Source of the DNA: Spirochaetota bacterium
GTDB taxonomy: Bacteria; Spirochaetota; Brevinematia; DTOW01
Assembly: GCA_025061835.1 (NCBI GenBank)
Contig: JANXAC010000010.1
Coordinates: forward strand, 1 to 54,135
Reading direction: 5' to 3'
DNA length: 54,135 nt
The notes below the pieces were generated by a model. It was given only the letters and a program-made list of their open reading frames with translations, made no database searches and was not told the origin of the DNA. The translations under genes were made by a program, and so were the position numbers. Of this stretch, positions 42,426-51,521 are shown piece by piece (position 1 is the first letter of the stretch; every line of letters starts with the position of its first letter).

Positions 42426-42887
42426 ATGATATGCGAAACAATCATCAGAGTAAGATACTCAGAAACAGATCAGATGGGAATTGTGTATTATTCAAACTAC
42501 TTTGTCTGGATGGAAGTTGGCAGGACAGATCTAATTAGAAAATCTGGTATTACATACAAGCAGATTGAAGAAAATGGGTTTTTGCTACCTGTTGTATATG
42601 CTTCCGCAAAGTTCATTGGTTCAGCATACTACGATGATGAGATAATAATTCAATCCGGATTGATTGAACTGTCAAAAACCAAATTAAGCATAGGCTATAG
42701 AATTTACAGGAAGACTGAAAACGACCGAGAGTTAATATGCATAGGACTTTCAGATCTGGTATTCCTAGACAAAAGCACCAGAAAGATAACAAAAGCACCT
42801 GAGTTCTTCACAAAATCCATTACAATAACTCCTCACCAAGAATATTATCAATTCTTAGATGAAATTAAGCGATACCTAAAGATTTAA
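42426..42887 (+). CDS. YbgC/FadM-type acyl-CoA thioesterase (hotdog fold)
   Basis: 153 residues with the 4-hydroxybenzoyl-CoA thioesterase signature: RYSETDQMGIVYYSNYFVWMEVGRTDLIRKSG at about 9-40 with the catalytic Asp of ETDQMG. Hydrolyses short acyl-CoA or acyl-ACP; YbgC relatives associate with the Tol-Pal envelope system, but no tol genes are seen here. AAGGAGA lies 8 nt upstream of the ATG. 18 nt downstream of the phosphatase gene, so an operon is likely. Confidence 0.85.
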   Translation: MICETIIRVRYSETDQMGIVYYSNYFVWMEVGRTDLIRKSGITYKQIEENGFLLPVVYASAKFIGSAYYDDEIIIQSGLIELSKTKLSIGYRIYRKTENDRELICIGLSDLVFLDKSTRKITKAPEFFTKSITITPHQEYYQFLDEIKRYLKI

Positions 42888-42929
42888 TAAAAACCCACTA
42901 TACCGATTCTTTAAATTGAGGAGAAAAGA

Positions 42930-43364
42930 ATGATATTCATAATCCTAATAACTTTAATTATACTACCTTTTGGATCATTCGCCAATAACTCACTTGCAAG
43001 TGTTAATTTTTCAAAACCAGACAACGTTGTATCCAACGCAATTCAATACTTAATGAACAAAAACTTTTCAAACCTCCTTGAATTGACAGAGTTTTCGGAG
43101 AAGAGAAGAGTAGAAAAAATAATAGAAGCATACTTAACAGAAAAAAATCTCATAGACACAGAAATACTGAATATACAATCCTACAAAATACTTAACACCT
43201 ACTACGAAGGAGAGTTTGCAGTAGTTTCAGTTGAATGGGTAGTTAAAAACAAATATCAAACTAGAGAAGGACCTAAAACTTACAACGCAAATAGGAGAGT
43301 TCTTTACCTACTAAAAAAGTTTGATGACAAGTGGAAGATAATAACAAAAAGAGTAGAAACATAG
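42930..43364 (+). CDS. Small secreted protein, possibly NTF2-like
   Basis: 144 residues, signal peptide about 1-18 (IILITLIILPFGSFA), then a predicted helix-helix-sheet layout: AIQYLMNKNFSNLLELTEF, then strands ending with YLLKKFDDKWKIITKRVE. The closing pattern KxDDKWKI is common in NTF2-like/DUF4878-type lipocalin-sized proteins. Function unknown. TGAGGAGA ribosome site; third gene after the phosphatase and thioesterase. Confidence 0.5.
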   Translation: MIFIILITLIILPFGSFANNSLASVNFSKPDNVVSNAIQYLMNKNFSNLLELTEFSEKRRVEKIIEAYLTEKNLIDTEILNIQSYKILNTYYEGEFAVVSVEWVVKNKYQTREGPKTYNANRRVLYLLKKFDDKWKIITKRVET

Positions 43365-43480
43365 AATCCATTCTTAAGGGTTCTAGTATCTTATCATTAA
43401 GTTCTAGCTCTTGAAATACAATCACACCTAGTAGATTAGGTTATGAATATAAGTTAGTGAAAGACTTTGATTAGATTTTA

Positions 43481-43486
43481 TATAAT
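43481..43486 (+). promoter_or_regulatory. metG -10 box
   Basis: TATAAT with a weak -35 (TGAAAG, 17-nt spacer). The short leader contains TTAGGAGGAAG before ATG 43508. Confidence 0.4.
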
Positions 43487-43507
43487 TTAGGTAGTTAGGA
43501 GGAAGAG

Positions 43508-45553
43508 ATGGCAAAATATCTAATTACATCCGCACTACCCTACGCTAATGGACCAATACACATAGGACACATTGCAGGAGCATACCTACCAGCAGACATA
43601 TACTACAGATACAGAAAGATGAAGAAAGATGATGTTATCTTCATATGCGGAACCGATGAACACGGAGTTCCAATCACTATAAGAGCAATGCAGGAGAATA
43701 CAACACCCGAGGAAATCGTAAAGAAATATCACGAACAAATCAAAGAGAGTTTTAAAAAACTATACATTGAGTTTGACAACTTTTCAGGAACTCACAGGGA
43801 TGTCCATTTCAAGATTTCACAAGAGTTTTTCTTGAATGTTTTAAACAATGGATATACCGTAGTTAAAGAACAAGAACAATTCTACTGCGATAATGACAAG
43901 ATGTTTTTACCTGACAGATATGTAACAGGTAAATGTCCAAAATGCGGATATGAATATGCGAAAGGTGACCAGTGTGAAAAGTGTGGTTCAACGCTTGACC
44001 CAACCGAACTTATAGACCCAAAGTGTGCTATATGTGGAAACAAGCCTGTAATAAAGAAAACAAAACACTGGTATTTTACACTAAACAAGTTTGAAGAGAA
44101 TTTAAGAGAATACTTAAATTCAAAAATTGACTGGAAGCCGAACGTTAGAGACTTCGCTCTTTCTTGGATAAACGAAGGACTGAAAGACAGACCTATATCA
44201 CGAGACCTCAATTGGGGGATACCTCTACCTATTGAAGGGACCGAAGGTAAAGTTATGTATGTTTGGTTTGAAGCACCAATAGGCTACATTTCATCCACGA
44301 TAGAATGGGCTCAAAAGGTAGGACAACCAGACAAATGGAAAGAATACTGGCTAGACCCCGAAACAAAACTCATTCACTTCATCGGAAAGGATAATATCCC
44401 ATTCCACGCTATAATATGGCCCGCAACACTTATGGCGCAGAACGGCAACTGGATATTACCATACAACATACCTGCTAACGAATTTATGAACCTAGAAGGT
44501 GAGAAAATCTCAACCTCAAGGAACTGGGCTATATGGGTTGATGACATTGTTTCAAAATTCAACCCTGATGCCGTAAGGTATTATCTCTGCATAAATATGC
44601 CAGAAACGAAGGATGCCAACTTCTACTGGAGAGAGTTTCAGGAAAAGGTAAATGAAGAGCTAGCAAACGCCTTCGGAAACCTAGTATCCAGAGTTTTGAA
44701 GTTCTTGAACTCAAAAAACAACGGTATCATTCCAACACCAATCCCATCTCTATATTCACCTCTTGAGAATACAATCCTCAAAAATCTAGAAGAGATACCT
44801 CAAACCATTGGAGAGCTGCTTGAGAAGTTTGAGTTCAGACAGGCAATAAAATATCTAAGAGAAATCGCCTTTCTTGGCAACAAGTATGTTGACGAAGCAA
44901 AAATATGGACACTAAAACCTAACACTGATGAGTTTAACACAAAACTATTCATTGCTGTTCAGATAATCTTCACACTCGGACTCTCAATGTATCCTTTCAT
45001 GCCATCATCATCAGAAAAGATTATGAAGATGCTAGGATACGATAAAGAAATATTAAAACAAATAACTTGGGATGACATCGGTAAAATATTCGTCAGAACA
45101 AACACTAGAATATCACCAGACATAGAAACTCTTTTCACAAAAATACCAGATGAGGTTATTGAAATTGAGATAGAAAAACTTAAAGCCTCTGCCAAGAAAG
45201 AGAACATAGAGACGATACCAACAGATGAGATAATAGACATAGAATACTTCAAGAAACTTGACTTGAGAGTTGCTAAAGTCAAGGAAGCGTCAAGAATACC
45301 AAAATCAAAGAAACTCTTAAAACTTATAGTTGAAATTGGTTCAACAGAAAAGCAGATAATAGCAGGTATAGGAGAACACTATAACCCAGAAGATGTGATA
45401 GGAAAGAATATAATAATAGTAAATAATCTTAAACCAGTCACATTGATGGGGGAGAGTTCTTATGGAATGCTACTAGCGGCAAAAGACAATAATGGAAAAC
45501 TTGTCATAATAACGACCGATGAAGATATTGAAAGTGGTTCCAGAGTATCGTAA
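43508..45553 (+). CDS. metG: Methionyl-tRNA synthetase
   Basis: Charges tRNA-Met. 681 residues. HIGH motif in ALPYANGPIHIGHIAGAYLPAD at 8-29; a zinc knuckle region with four CxxC pairs (CPKCG, CEKCG, CAICG and preceding cysteine) near 140-180, as in the two-knuckle MetG1 form; KMSKS variant EKISTS near 337; anticodon helix bundle (about 390-540); and a C-terminal tRNA-binding EMAP/Trbp111 domain (about 580-681) with DLRVAKVKEASRIPKSKKLLKL. Strong ribosome site. Converges with the PilZ gene with a 2-bp gap. Confidence 0.97.
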   Translation: MAKYLITSALPYANGPIHIGHIAGAYLPADIYYRYRKMKKDDVIFICGTDEHGVPITIRAMQENTTPEEIVKKYHEQIKESFKKLYIEFDNFSGTHRDVHFKISQEFFLNVLNNGYTVVKEQEQFYCDNDKMFLPDRYVTGKCPKCGYEYAKGDQCEKCGSTLDPTELIDPKCAICGNKPVIKKTKHWYFTLNKFEENLREYLNSKIDWKPNVRDFALSWINEGLKDRPISRDLNWGIPLPIEGTEGKVMYVWFEAPIGYISSTIEWAQKVGQPDKWKEYWLDPETKLIHFIGKDNIPFHAIIWPATLMAQNGNWILPYNIPANEFMNLEGEKISTSRNWAIWVDDIVSKFNPDAVRYYLCINMPETKDANFYWREFQEKVNEELANAFGNLVSRVLKFLNSKNNGIIPTPIPSLYSPLENTILKNLEEIPQTIGELLEKFEFRQAIKYLREIAFLGNKYVDEAKIWTLKPNTDEFNTKLFIAVQIIFTLGLSMYPFMPSSSEKIMKMLGYDKEILKQITWDDIGKIFVRTNTRISPDIETLFTKIPDEVIEIEIEKLKASAKKENIETIPTDEIIDIEYFKKLDLRVAKVKEASRIPKSKKLLKLIVEIGSTEKQIIAGIGEHYNPEDVIGKNIIIVNNLKPVTLMGESSYGMLLAAKDNNGKLVIITTDEDIESGSRVS

Positions 45554-45555
45554 TG

Positions 45556-46281
45556 CTATGACTTCCTTGATAGAATACTCCTACCGTAAGTCTCCTCTAT
45601 TATACTATGGTATATAAACTCTGATAGCATTATCAATTGTCTATTGTCAAGGCCAAAGAACCTGAAACCACAAAATAACCTATCTCTTCTTACCAGAAAA
45701 ACTTTGGACCTTATAACTATGTTACCAAATATAACCTCACAAGGGTAAGCCTTGTTATTTATGAACATATTCGCTTCTACTTCGGATGAAAAGTTAGCAC
45801 TAACACCTCCAGCACTGATATCGTATATATTACCTTCAATAAACTTGTTAGGTAAAATCTCCACTCTTATAACTCCATACTCTACCCTAACCCTATAATG
45901 CTTTCTTTTATCATTATCACTAATTGGCAATGTTTGCAATATTTCATAAACTTTTTCGGCAACGTCTTCCACCCTCAAAGAACTATCAACTATTCCCTTT
46001 ACTCCCTTTTGATGGAATTCTTTCAATCTTAAAATATCCTTTTCAGACGTTATCAAAATCAGATACTTTTTGGTATTGACTAGGTTCTCAAATAATACAT
46101 TAGAACTAGATTCGCTGAATTTTTTAATACCATCATAATCCATCACAAAAACATCAAAACTATCACCACCATCAAAGTCGTTTGGGAATATATGGTTCGC
46201 GTAATATCCCTTTGAGATAAGTATTACACCTATCACCCTAGAAGTAACTACACTATTTGATACTATTCCTACTTTTATCAT
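45556..46281 (-). CDS. PilZ-domain protein with degenerate receiver-like N-terminus
   Basis: 241 residues. Residues 1-118 look like a response-regulator fold (VGIVSNSVVTSRVIGVILISKGY, FDVFVMDYDG near 42-51, LILITSE, GVKGIVDS) but the acidic pocket is incomplete, so phosphorylation is doubtful. Residues 124-235 are a PilZ domain with the c-di-GMP signature RKHYR (126-130) and DISAGG (154-159), so binding is expected. Probably links c-di-GMP to motility or surface behaviour. The promoter (46318-46290) ends 8 nt before the ATG; no Shine-Dalgarno sequence. Confidence 0.8.
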   Translation of the reverse strand: MIKVGIVSNSVVTSRVIGVILISKGYYANHIFPNDFDGGDSFDVFVMDYDGIKKFSESSSNVLFENLVNTKKYLILITSEKDILRLKEFHQKGVKGIVDSSLRVEDVAEKVYEILQTLPISDNDKRKHYRVRVEYGVIRVEILPNKFIEGNIYDISAGGVSANFSSEVEANMFINNKAYPCEVIFGNIVIRSKVFLVRRDRLFCGFRFFGLDNRQLIMLSEFIYHSIIEETYGRSILSRKS

Positions 46282-46289
46282 GACTAAAT

Positions 46290-46318
46290 AATATAATAAA
46301 TTAACTACTAATATTCAA
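46290..46318 (-). promoter_or_regulatory. PilZ-gene promoter, leaderless type
   Basis: On the minus strand TTGAAT (46318-46313), 17-nt spacer, TATATT (46295-46290), then 8 nt to the ATG at 46281. Confidence 0.6.
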
Positions 46319-46443
46319 AACCAAATCCAACAAAACCCACCAACTCCTTTAATTCTTAAAATTGAGAAGACCCATAAAAACTTCAGCAAACGACAACCCC
46401 CACTATAGTTTGTGTCAAACACAAATATCAAAACGACAATTTC

Positions 46444-47112
46444 TTAAGTATCTTTTCCATAATTCATCCTAAGTGTATTAACTACTCTCTCCGCATTACC
46501 ATCTCTAAAAAAGAAACTACCCATAACTAACACACTCGCACCACTCTCTATCAAACGCCACATATTCTCAATATTTACCCCACCATCAACTTCAATCTCC
46601 ACATCCCTTGATACTTGAGACAGGATTTCTCTAACCTTCTTAACTTTCCCTTCTGTTCCCGGAATAAGAGATTGTCCTGAGAAGCCTGGTTCAACAGTCA
46701 TAACAAGCACTAAATCAACTAAATCAAGATAAGGTATTATCACATCCGGATGCGTCCCAGGTTTTATTGAGATACCTACTTTCCTACCACTCTCCTTTAT
46801 AAGATTGAGTATATTCCTTGAAAATCCACCCGCTTCCGTATGAACTGTTATTATCTGAACATTATCAATAAAAAATCTCTCTACCTTACTAGGAGATAAC
46901 TCTATCATAAGATGAACATCACCCGGTATTGACGTAGCCTTTGCGATTTGCTCAGTTATCAGCGGACCAAAACTTATGTTTGGAACGAAATGATAATCCA
47001 TTATGTCGTAGTGTATGTAATCAACCTTAAGTCGCTCAATATCCTCAATAACCTTCTTAAGATTCACAAAATCTGCTGCGAATATTGAAGGTGCTATTTT
47101 TACACTCTTCAT
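46444..47112 (-). CDS. rpe: Ribulose-phosphate 3-epimerase
   Basis: Interconverts ribulose 5-phosphate and xylulose 5-phosphate. 222 residues, TIM barrel: APSIFAADFVNL at 7-18, HYDIMDYHFVPNISFGP near 34-50, VHLMIE near 71, MTVEPGFSGQS near 139 and EVDGGVN near 172. The usual DxMDGHFVPN has Tyr in place of Gly here; the metal ligands are kept. The start overlaps the PASTA-protein stop by 4 nt (ATGA), so translation is coupled. Confidence 0.95.
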   Translation of the reverse strand: MKSVKIAPSIFAADFVNLKKVIEDIERLKVDYIHYDIMDYHFVPNISFGPLITEQIAKATSIPGDVHLMIELSPSKVERFFIDNVQIITVHTEAGGFSRNILNLIKESGRKVGISIKPGTHPDVIIPYLDLVDLVLVMTVEPGFSGQSLIPGTEGKVKKVREILSQVSRDVEIEVDGGVNIENMWRLIESGASVLVMGSFFFRDGNAERVVNTLRMNYGKDT

Positions 47113-48176
47113 ATCGTATCTTCTCTAACTAGTTCTTCATTTACGAATACTTGTATTTTTGCAACACCTCTAACTTTGAGAGGTAAGACAAGAGTTGATA
47201 GGTTGTTTAGTGTTTTATCAATTCTTCTATTACCGGAGGAGTCAGTTATAGAAATTCTAATGTAGTAAGTATTCACATCAGCCTTTGAGAAGGAGCGAAG
47301 CCCTACTTTGTAAAGTACAAACCTTGTGTTTTGAACAACATTCTCATCACCAAAAACACCTATAAACAATTCTGGAACTACATTCTGAGACACAAACTCA
47401 TCTTCACGAGGCAGATGATCAAGAACCACTCCATCATTGGCAGGGTCTGTAGTTTGAGTTGTAGTTACCTTAAAACTAACACCCTTTGAGTCAAGGAATA
47501 ACATCGCTTTGTCATAAGAAAAACCTACCATATTAGGCATAGGAAAACCTACTTGAGGACCACTACTTACATAAACAACAACTTGACTACCAGGCTTAAG
47601 TTTTGAACCGAAGGATGGATAAGTCTTTATCACTGTTCCCTGCTCCATCTCTGACTGGACATATTCAACAGAAGATATATAAACACCCTTGGAAGCAAGA
47701 AAACTTCTTAGTTCCTCAATCTGCTTACCAGTAAAGTCAGGCAAAACAAATTCACCACTACCCAGACTAACGAATATTTTTATTGACTTTCCCTCCCTAA
47801 CTATATTACCAGGCGATGGTATCTGTCTTACAACAATACCCCTAGGCTTATCCTCTGATATAACAACTTCCATATTAGGAACTAATCCCGCATTACCAAT
47901 CTCTACTAAAGCACCAATTATATCATCCCCAACAACATCTGGAACTACCACCGTCTTGGAAGGAGTAAGAAGGATTGCAATAACAATCACAGAGAAAACA
48001 AAAAACACTAAAAACGACAGCGAAAGAAGAAACAGAGCCTTCCTAACCTCATTCGTTACAAGGTCTATCTCCGAAGATATTCCAAAAATATTCATAAAAA
48101 ACTTTGAAACTCTCTCAAACAGAACACCTAAAATTCCTAGAAATGCCTCCCAAATTGACTTTAGTATGTGATACAT
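47109..48176 (-). CDS. Membrane-anchored PASTA-domain protein without kinase domain
   Basis: 355 residues. Short cytoplasmic N-terminus (about 1-48) with amphipathic helices, one transmembrane helix (about 49-70), then three extracytoplasmic PASTA repeats (about 72-140, 141-208 and 210-275) with PDVVGDDIIGALVEIGNAGL, LPDFTGKQIEELRSFLASKG and MPNMVGFSYDKAMLFLDSKG, and an unassigned beta-rich tail. PASTA modules sense peptidoglycan muropeptides in PrkC-type kinases; here no kinase domain exists. Candidate promoter TTGTTT-18-TAGAAT (48212-48183) ends 6 nt before the ATG. Operon with rpe. Confidence 0.88.
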   Translation of the reverse strand: MYHILKSIWEAFLGILGVLFERVSKFFMNIFGISSEIDLVTNEVRKALFLLSLSFLVFFVFSVIVIAILLTPSKTVVVPDVVGDDIIGALVEIGNAGLVPNMEVVISEDKPRGIVVRQIPSPGNIVREGKSIKIFVSLGSGEFVLPDFTGKQIEELRSFLASKGVYISSVEYVQSEMEQGTVIKTYPSFGSKLKPGSQVVVYVSSGPQVGFPMPNMVGFSYDKAMLFLDSKGVSFKVTTTQTTDPANDGVVLDHLPREDEFVSQNVVPELFIGVFGDENVVQNTRFVLYKVGLRSFSKADVNTYYIRISITDSSGNRRIDKTLNNLSTLVLPLKVRGVAKIQVFVNEELVREDTI

Positions 48177-48182
48177 AAGAAT

Positions 48183-48212
48183 ATTCTATATGTTTAAATC
48201 CTACCAAAACAA
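48183..48212 (-). promoter_or_regulatory. Promoter of the PASTA-rpe operon, leaderless type
   Basis: On the minus strand TTGTTT (48212-48207), 18-nt spacer, TAGAAT (48188-48183), 6 nt before ATG 48176. Confidence 0.45.
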
Positions 48213-48269
48213 TTTAGAAACAGGAATGAAGCATTGTTTATAATTTACTCTGTGTATTTTGCCTTGTAT

Positions 48270-48734
48270 ATGACACGATATACAATATTACTCATACCCC
48301 TTCTAATGATACTTGGCTGCAATAATCTACCTCAAATAACCGAAGATATTGAACACTTATTCGGTAATTGGATACACGAAAAGATAGAATACTCTAATAG
48401 CACTGTAAATGTATCACCTATGACTATATATTCATTCCAGAACAATCTTCTGTTTGTATCAAACAATCTCTCAAACTACAGTGGTAGCATAATTACAATC
48501 TCTGGAACTTCTACAAATACTCTCAATACAAGATGGTCGGTTGATTTCAAAGACAACAATTTATACTTAACAATAAGCAATACAAATTTTACATACACCA
48601 TTAACCTAGTCGCAGTTGACTCAACAAATGTGAATCATATATGGCTTATGAATGGAAGATACACTGTATCCACCCAAACCGTAACGTTCTTCATAAGCAA
48701 CAAAATAGTTAAATACATTCTCAAAAAACAATAA
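48270..48734 (+). CDS. Small lipoprotein of unknown function
   Basis: 154 residues from ATG 48270; the frame continues upstream to a TTG at 48234 without support. Signal peptide with lipobox MILGC (Cys17). The mature part is Asn/Ser/Thr/Ile-rich and beta-type (YSFQNNLLFVSNN, TRWSVDFKDNNLYLTISN), reminiscent of lipocalin-like stress proteins that begin with a 'lxGxW' strand (HLFGNWIHEKI near 31-41). Family uncertain. Confidence 0.55.
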   Translation: MTRYTILLIPLLMILGCNNLPQITEDIEHLFGNWIHEKIEYSNSTVNVSPMTIYSFQNNLLFVSNNLSNYSGSIITISGTSTNTLNTRWSVDFKDNNLYLTISNTNFTYTINLVAVDSTNVNHIWLMNGRYTVSTQTVTFFISNKIVKYILKKQ

Positions 48735-49114
48735 ACCAGCACAATATACAAAACAATTTACAAACCTTACACAACAAGTCCAAATTTCTATCAAGTGATA
48801 AGACAAGACTCTAGACTTTTTACTTACACACTCCTTTTAGAAAGTGTTAGTCAATCTTAAAATCTCGCCTTCTAACAGGTCTTAGATACTTGTTAAAAGA
48901 ATACTTACTCAGTCCCAACAGAAAACCATGAGGTAAAGAAGAAACTTAACTCTATTTGTAAATTTTAGACTTTGCTGTTTAGGTGTTTCTAAAGCAGATA
49001 TTCATTCATAATTACTAATACTATATTCAAGAGTGAATATTGTGTTATTTCAAACAAGGAGTAGTAGAAGGTTTCTATGACTTCTGATATTAAAAGTAAT
49101 TAATGGGAGGGATT
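48735..49114. other. Long gap upstream of gyrA
   Basis: 380 bases. Contains the second dispersed repeat copy C (48804-48821, minus strand), an inverted repeat ATATTCA (48998-49004) / TGAATAT (49034-49040), and the gyrA ribosome site. No clear promoter with both boxes and no ORF above 60 codons that looks real. Confidence 0.5.
48804..48821 (-). repeat. Second dispersed repeat, copy C
   Basis: Minus strand AAAAAGTCTAGAGTCTTG, identical over 18 nt to 21626-21643. Confidence 0.5.
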
Positions 49115-51520
49115 ATGGAGAGGATAATTGAAACAGTCTTGGAGGAAGAGGTAAAAAAATCCTACTTAACTTATGCGATGAGTGTGATAGTTAGCAGGGC
49201 TCTACCAGATGTGCGAGATGGGCTAAAGCCAGTCCAGAGGAGAATACTATACACTATGGAAGAACTAGGAGTAAGGAGTAATACTCCTTACAAAAAGTGC
49301 GCAAGAATCGTTGGAGATACACTTGGTAAGTACCATCCACACGGAGATGCTTCGGTATATGAAGCACTGGTAAGAATGGCACAAGACTTCAACATGCGTT
49401 ATCCTCTGATTGATGGACAGGGGAATTTCGGTTCTATTGATGGAGACCCACCCGCCGCAATGAGATATTCAGAAGCAAGACTGGAAAAAATAGCAGAAGA
49501 GATGCTAAAAGACATTGATAAAAACACCGTTGATTTCAGACCCAACTTTGACAACTCACTGGAAGAACCAACTGTACTACCATCAATGCTACCAAACCTT
49601 TTACTCAACGGTGCAACGGGAATAGCAGTAGGTATGGCTACCAATATACCAACTCACAACATCAAAGAAGTCGCAGATGCTATCTCATACTACATAGACC
49701 ATAGAAACTGTTCCGTGAGAGACCTGATGAAGTTTATCAAAGGACCAGATTTTCCAACAGGTGCGGTAGTAATAGCCAACGAAGAGATGTTCAAGGCTTA
49801 TGAAACCGGAGATGGTAAAATCGTGATAAGAGCAAAAATGAAGTTAGAAAAACTCAAAAACGGTAAAGACGCAATCGTAATAACAGAAATACCATACCAA
49901 GTCAGAAAATCAGCAATCATTGAAAGAATCTCTGACCTCGTGAGAGAAGGTGAAATTGATGAGATATCCGATATAAGAGATGAATCAGACAGAGATGGAA
50001 TAAGAATAGTAATAGAACTCAAAAGAGGCATCAACCCCAAAATCTTAATAAACAAATTATACAAACACACCCAACTCCAAGAAACATTTAGCATTAACAT
50101 GGTAGCACTAGTGAATAATGAACCTAAAATACTGTCACTAAAAGACCTAATAAAGTATTATGTTGATCACAGAGTAGAAGTTATAATAAGAAGAACAAAG
50201 TTTGACCTAAACAAAGCAGAAGAACGGCTACACATAGTTGAGGGACTTCTAATAGCACTCAACAATATTGACAGAGTAATTTCTATAATAAAATCATCAG
50301 AATCGCCTTCTAACGCTAGAACAAATCTGATGAAGGAGTTTAAACTAACAGAGGTTCAAGCAAACGCAATACTGGATATGAAACTTCAAAAACTTACCTC
50401 AATTGAAGTTAAGGATCTCAAAGAAGAGCATAAATCACTTGTTGGGACAATTAAGGATCTAAAAGATATCCTTTCAAATGAAAATAGAGTTTTCAAGATC
50501 ATTAAAGATGATTTGAAATATCTTGCGGAAAAGTATGGAGACGAGAGGAGGACAACGATTGAGTATGGCGAGATTGAAGAAGTTGAAGAGAAAGAACTAG
50601 TTCAGAAAGAAGATGTAACAATAATACTTACAAACCTTGGAATGATAAAGAGGATGCCACTTTCTGTTTATAGGTCTCAAAGGGCTGGTGGTAGAGGTGT
50701 TTCCGCTACTTCTACGATGGAAGAGGATTCTATTGAACACCTTGTGATAGCAAATACACACGAAGAGTTACTTATATTCACAGACAAAGGTAAGGCATAC
50801 TCATTGGATGTTTATAAAATTCCTGAAACTTCAAGGGTTGCTAGGGGTACTAACATAAGAACACTACTTAATATAGGTAATGAAGAGACAATCAGGTCGC
50901 TTGTGGTGTTTGACAAGGAAGCGAAAGGGTTTATAACTATAATCTCTAGAAAAGGCATGGTAAAGAAAGTTGATGTTGATGAGTTTAAGAACATAAGGTC
51001 AACAGGTATCATCGCACTCTCTACCGAGAGTGGAGATGTTTTGCAGGATGCTGTATTCACAAGAGGTGATGATGATATTATAATAGCAACAACAAACGGA
51101 CTTGCGTTAAGAACATCTGAAAAGAACATAAGACCTATGGGTAGGTCTGCTAGGGGCGTTGTAGGAATTAGATTAAGAAACGACGACTATGTTATTGGAC
51201 TTATAAAGTATAGTGAGGATAAAGAAATACTAGTAGTCACAGAAAAAGGATATGCCAAAAGAGTTAAAATGAAAGAATTTTCTATCAAAGGTAGAGGTGG
51301 GAAAGGAATGATATACTTTGGTGTAAGTGAAAAAACTGGTAAAGTAGTCAGAACACTGAGTGTATCCGAAGATAATGATGTTGTTATAATAACATCAAAA
51401 GGTATGATAATAAGAATGCCTGCTAACAACATATCACTTATGGGACGACCAGCGAGAGGTATAAGAGCGGTTAATCTCAAAGAGAACGATACTGTTGTAG
51501 ATGTAGAGGTTCTTGAATAA
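49115..51520 (+). CDS. gyrA: DNA gyrase subunit A
   Basis: Breakage-reunion subunit of gyrase. 801 residues from ATG 49115 (GGGAGG 4 nt upstream). Winged-helix domain with catalytic Tyr in [10 protein letters not shown] near 119; tower and coiled coil (about 340-495) with DMKLQKLT; C-terminal six-bladed DNA-wrapping pinwheel (about 500-801) that includes the GyrA-box QRAGGRG near 526, which separates it from ParC. In the quinolone region the sequence is [17 protein letters not shown]: Ala occupies the position of E. coli Ser83, as in mycobacteria. gyrB is not adjacent. Overlaps or abuts the oppF-like gene. Confidence 0.96.
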   Translation: MERIIETVLEEEVKKSYLTYAMSVIVSRALPDVRDGLKPVQRRILYTMEELGVRSNTPYKKCARIVGDTLGKYHPHGDASVYEALVRMAQDFNMRYPLIDGQGNFGSIDGDPPAAMRYSEARLEKIAEEMLKDIDKNTVDFRPNFDNSLEEPTVLPSMLPNLLLNGATGIAVGMATNIPTHNIKEVADAISYYIDHRNCSVRDLMKFIKGPDFPTGAVVIANEEMFKAYETGDGKIVIRAKMKLEKLKNGKDAIVITEIPYQVRKSAIIERISDLVREGEIDEISDIRDESDRDGIRIVIELKRGINPKILINKLYKHTQLQETFSINMVALVNNEPKILSLKDLIKYYVDHRVEVIIRRTKFDLNKAEERLHIVEGLLIALNNIDRVISIIKSSESPSNARTNLMKEFKLTEVQANAILDMKLQKLTSIEVKDLKEEHKSLVGTIKDLKDILSNENRVFKIIKDDLKYLAEKYGDERRTTIEYGEIEEVEEKELVQKEDVTIILTNLGMIKRMPLSVYRSQRAGGRGVSATSTMEEDSIEHLVIANTHEELLIFTDKGKAYSLDVYKIPETSRVARGTNIRTLLNIGNEETIRSLVVFDKEAKGFITIISRKGMVKKVDVDEFKNIRSTGIIALSTESGDVLQDAVFTRGDDDIIIATTNGLALRTSEKNIRPMGRSARGVVGIRLRNDDYVIGLIKYSEDKEILVVTEKGYAKRVKMKEFSIKGRGGKGMIYFGVSEKTGKVVRTLSVSEDNDVVIITSKGMIIRMPANNISLMGRPARGIRAVNLKENDTVVDVEVLE

Positions 51521-51521
51521 G

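Noticed and set aside
49103-49114. GyrA start at ATG 49103
   Set aside because: It would use up the GGGAGG ribosome site; ATG 49115 fits the spacing and the family N-terminus.
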